This document shows, piece after piece, positions 62,034-64,000 of a DNA stretch of 64,000 nucleotides. The position numbers and the translations under genes were made by a program. Origin of the DNA: Ephemerocybe angulata (lineage: Eukaryota; Basidiomycota; Agaricomycetes; Agaricales; Psathyrellaceae); NCBI GenBank assembly GCA_013368325.1, contig JAACJK010000110.1:186001-250000 (forward strand). Reading direction: 5' to 3'. The notes below the pieces were generated by a model, which worked only from the letters and a program-made list of their open reading frames with translations, did no database searches and had not been told where the DNA came from. The stretch's first letter is position 1. Each line of letters starts with the position of its first letter.

Positions 62034-63625
62034 ATGCCGCCCCCACGGATGCAGCAGTACCCAGCGCAACCAGCACCGCTGCCCCAGACGATCCCACCAG
62101 GCGGGGTGGAGGGCGACGAAGACCAGCTCGCCACCGCATACTCGCTCCTCCTCCTTTCCGAATACACGCATACACTGGACAGCCTCCCCCTCGACCTCTC
62201 GCGCAACTTCGCGGACCTCCGGGAGCTCGACGCCGTGCTCTCGAGCAGCATGCAGAGCATCACGAAGAAAATCGGGGACCTGACGGACATGATCGAGGAC
62301 GGCACTGCACCGAAGGACCAGCGCCTGTGGCTCCTGAACGACATTGCGGAGGAGGCGGGGCGGCTGAAGCTCGGCGGGGAGGACAAGATTCGCGTGGCGT
62401 GCCAGGCCGCGGACAACCTCAAGACGCACAACGGACATCTCAGGAACCTCACGGACACACTCCCCGGATTCGACACGAGCGTACTCATCCGCAAGACCCA
62501 GTACCCGCATGTATCCGCCCAGAGCTTCATGCCTGTGCATACAACGGAGCATGGGAGGAGGCGGCGCAACGTCGCGGGGTCATTGTTGACGGCCCCGTCG
62601 AATAACACGACAGATCCAAGCCCCGCGAAGAGGAAGCGGGTCGTTAACAGGGACGACGAGATCGATATTGGGAGTATCAAGTCGCCTAGGAAGGAGAGGG
62701 TCGAAACCACGGGCAGGGGCAGGGGTGTCAACAGCCGGGCCAAAAAGTGCGTCTCAGTTCCTTCTGCTCTAATGCACATTCTCATCGCCATCTCTACTCA
62801 ATAGGGTCAACGAACGCGCAGCATCACCCGCCGAGTCAGTCCTCTCTGTAAACTACCGCCAGACCTCCCAAAACGGCCGCACCGCCGGGACATCCTCGCG
62901 TGCAGGCAACGCGAGCGCATCGACGAACAAGCGGTCCCGCGGAAACGCCAGCACCACCTCCAACCGCAACGGCACGCCGATCAACACCGACTACTACGAT
63001 CCTCGATTCGCCGGCGCCAACGGTGCACTCCAGCAGAACGGTGCTGGGAGCTCCTCCGCGCGCGGGCGTGGGGGAGATTACGGTGCCGTGCAGGCCGCGG
63101 GCGCCATGGGGTACCAGAATGCTGCCGTCAACGGAGTGGGCAACCACCAGCAGATCATGCAGGCGTACGATATGCACAATCTGCATATGCAGAACTGGAA
63201 TACCGGGCAGCCACTCGAGGGTCCGGGGATGCCTGTGTCGCGTGGTGCGGCAGCGGCGACCGCGGCGGCGAGTGTGTCTGCCAACGTCGACCTGGCGGTG
63301 AATACGAGCGCAGAAGGGCAAGACGTGGATGGCGATGCGGACGATACGAGGTACTGCACTTGTAATGGGGTCAGCTTCGGAGAGATGATTGCCTGCGATG
63401 ACGAGACGTGTGAGAAGGAATGGGTGCGTAGTTGTATCTCTCTGGCTTTCGAGACTCTTACTGATCTGGGTTCATGTGCAGTTCCATTTGTTGTGTGTTG
63501 GTTTGGAGGCACCGCCGAGTGGGAAGTGGTACTGCGAGGAGTGCAAGGCGAAGCGGAATGCGAAGCGCACGGGACGTGGAGGGAAGCGGAGAACTGGAGG
63601 CGGCAGGGCGAGTGCGAAGGCATGA
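62034..63625 (+). CDS. ING-family PHD-finger protein (Yng2/Pho23 type)
   Basis: ING proteins are subunits of histone acetyltransferase or deacetylase complexes and read H3K4me3. The start at 62034 is MPPPRMQQYPAQPAPLPQTI. Exons are 62034-62746, 62805-63423 and 63482-63625. The N-terminal ING helical domain reads YTHTLDSLPLDLSRNFADLR then ELDAVLSSSMQSITKKIGDL and LWLLNDIAEEAGRLKLGGED. A disordered, basic middle part (AKRKRVVNRDDE, RGRGVNSRAKK) follows. The C-terminal PHD finger is C4HC3: YCTCNGVSFGEMIACDD, ETCEKEWFHLLCVGL and WYCEECK, with the Tyr and Trp of the H3K4me3 pocket present. A Lys/Arg/Gly tail ends the protein. All three fungal ING paralogues are possible; the long disordered linker fits Pho23 or Yng2 better than Yng1. 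Confidence 0.88.
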
Positions 63626-64000
63626 TAACTGCCCACAGTTCCCTCCTCGAAAAGTGGCCTCTACCTGGAAATCCATCGCAACCACAAGCATACCCCCACA
63701 GGTTTTTCTTCATATTTTGCGAATGCACCCTTGGCAATTCCCTTTCCCTGACCTCTCCCTCTGCCCCCATCCATTTAAATTTTGTTCTTTTTATGTTGTA
63801 CTCCCCCTACTCACTTATATCTGCTCGTTTGCCCTCTGTTCATTGCGATTGTGTTTTATTCCATGTTCTTTCAACAGTTCACGAGTCTTACCTGCCTCTT
63901 TTGTACGACGATACTCTCTGCCTGTGCATTGATACGCTACCTGTACAATATATAATTAGCGCGTCACATCTGTTATCGAAGGATTTCAGCAATGTCGTGC
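63626..64000 (+). other. 3' flank of the ING gene
   Basis: 375 bp of T-rich sequence to the window end; presumed 3' UTR and terminator. No gene seen. Confidence 0.5.

Noticed and set aside
62006..62791. 261-codon minus-strand frame over the ING gene
   Set aside because: Antisense of the ING helical domain, which is clearly coding on the plus strand.

Overview
The window is nuclear DNA of a basidiomycete fungus, most likely an agaricomycete. Nearly every gene is cut by short (about 45-70 nt) GT-AG introns. The gene families are fungal: Syo1, Ark/Prk kinase, Hog1 MAP kinase, Ies4-like protein, NACHT-ankyrin protein, Ctr copper transporter and F-box protein. The intergenic spaces are short and GC-balanced, and genes lie on both strands with no operon logic. 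There is no CRISPR array and no prokaryotic signal.

Layout. 1-1.8 kb: 3' part of the ribosomal-protein symportin SYO1 (+). 2.2-4.5 kb: an uncharacterised TPR protein (+). 5.2-9.0 kb: a NACHT-ankyrin STAND protein (+) with a 357-bp foldback MITE inserted between its Walker A and Walker B motifs. 9.1-9.7 kb: a RidA-family protein (-), followed by a tRNA-Trp with an intron (+). 10.3-11.6 kb: a Ctr-type copper transporter (+). 12.1-16.7 kb: an Ark/Prk-type (AAK1-like) kinase (-). 17.1-18.5 kb: a beta-hydroxyacid dehydrogenase-like enzyme (+). 19.0-27.4 kb: a second copy of the TPR gene, split by a PIF/Harbinger transposon whose right 2,411 bp is duplicated head-to-tail. 27.9-31.0 kb: two tandem medium-chain reductase paralogues. 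31.5-34.5 kb: the biotin subunit of 3-methylcrotonyl-CoA carboxylase. 34.6-36.1 kb: DUS2 (-). 36.3-38.1 kb: an F-box protein. 38.4-38.9 kb: RAMP4/SERP1. 39.1-40.9 kb: an RBBP4/HAT2-type WD40 protein (-). 41.4-41.8 kb: ATP synthase subunit e (-). 42.4-42.9 kb: a GFA-domain protein. 43.6-45.2 kb: an Ies4-like protein. 45.6-52.2 kb: DOP1. 52.6-54.4 kb: Hog1 (-). 54.8-56.5 kb: NADH-cytochrome b5 reductase MCR1. 58.4-59.1 kb: LTO1. 62.0-63.6 kb: an ING-family PHD protein.

Most genes are housekeeping genes for ribosome biogenesis (SYO1, LTO1), tRNA modification (DUS2), chromatin (HAT2, ING, Ies4-like), trafficking and endocytosis (DOP1, Ark kinase, RAMP4), mitochondria (MCC alpha, subunit e, MCR1) and stress signalling (Hog1). 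The accessory content is the NACHT-ankyrin gene, the TPR pair, the reductase pair and the mobile elements. The most notable structure is the rearranged Harbinger element that inactivates one TPR paralogue and leaves the pre-insertion site readable. Two poorly explained intergenic blocks (56.5-58.4 and 59.1-62.0 kb) hold a perfect 37-bp hairpin and few supportable genes. Exon limits were inferred by eye from splice signals and reading-frame continuity.
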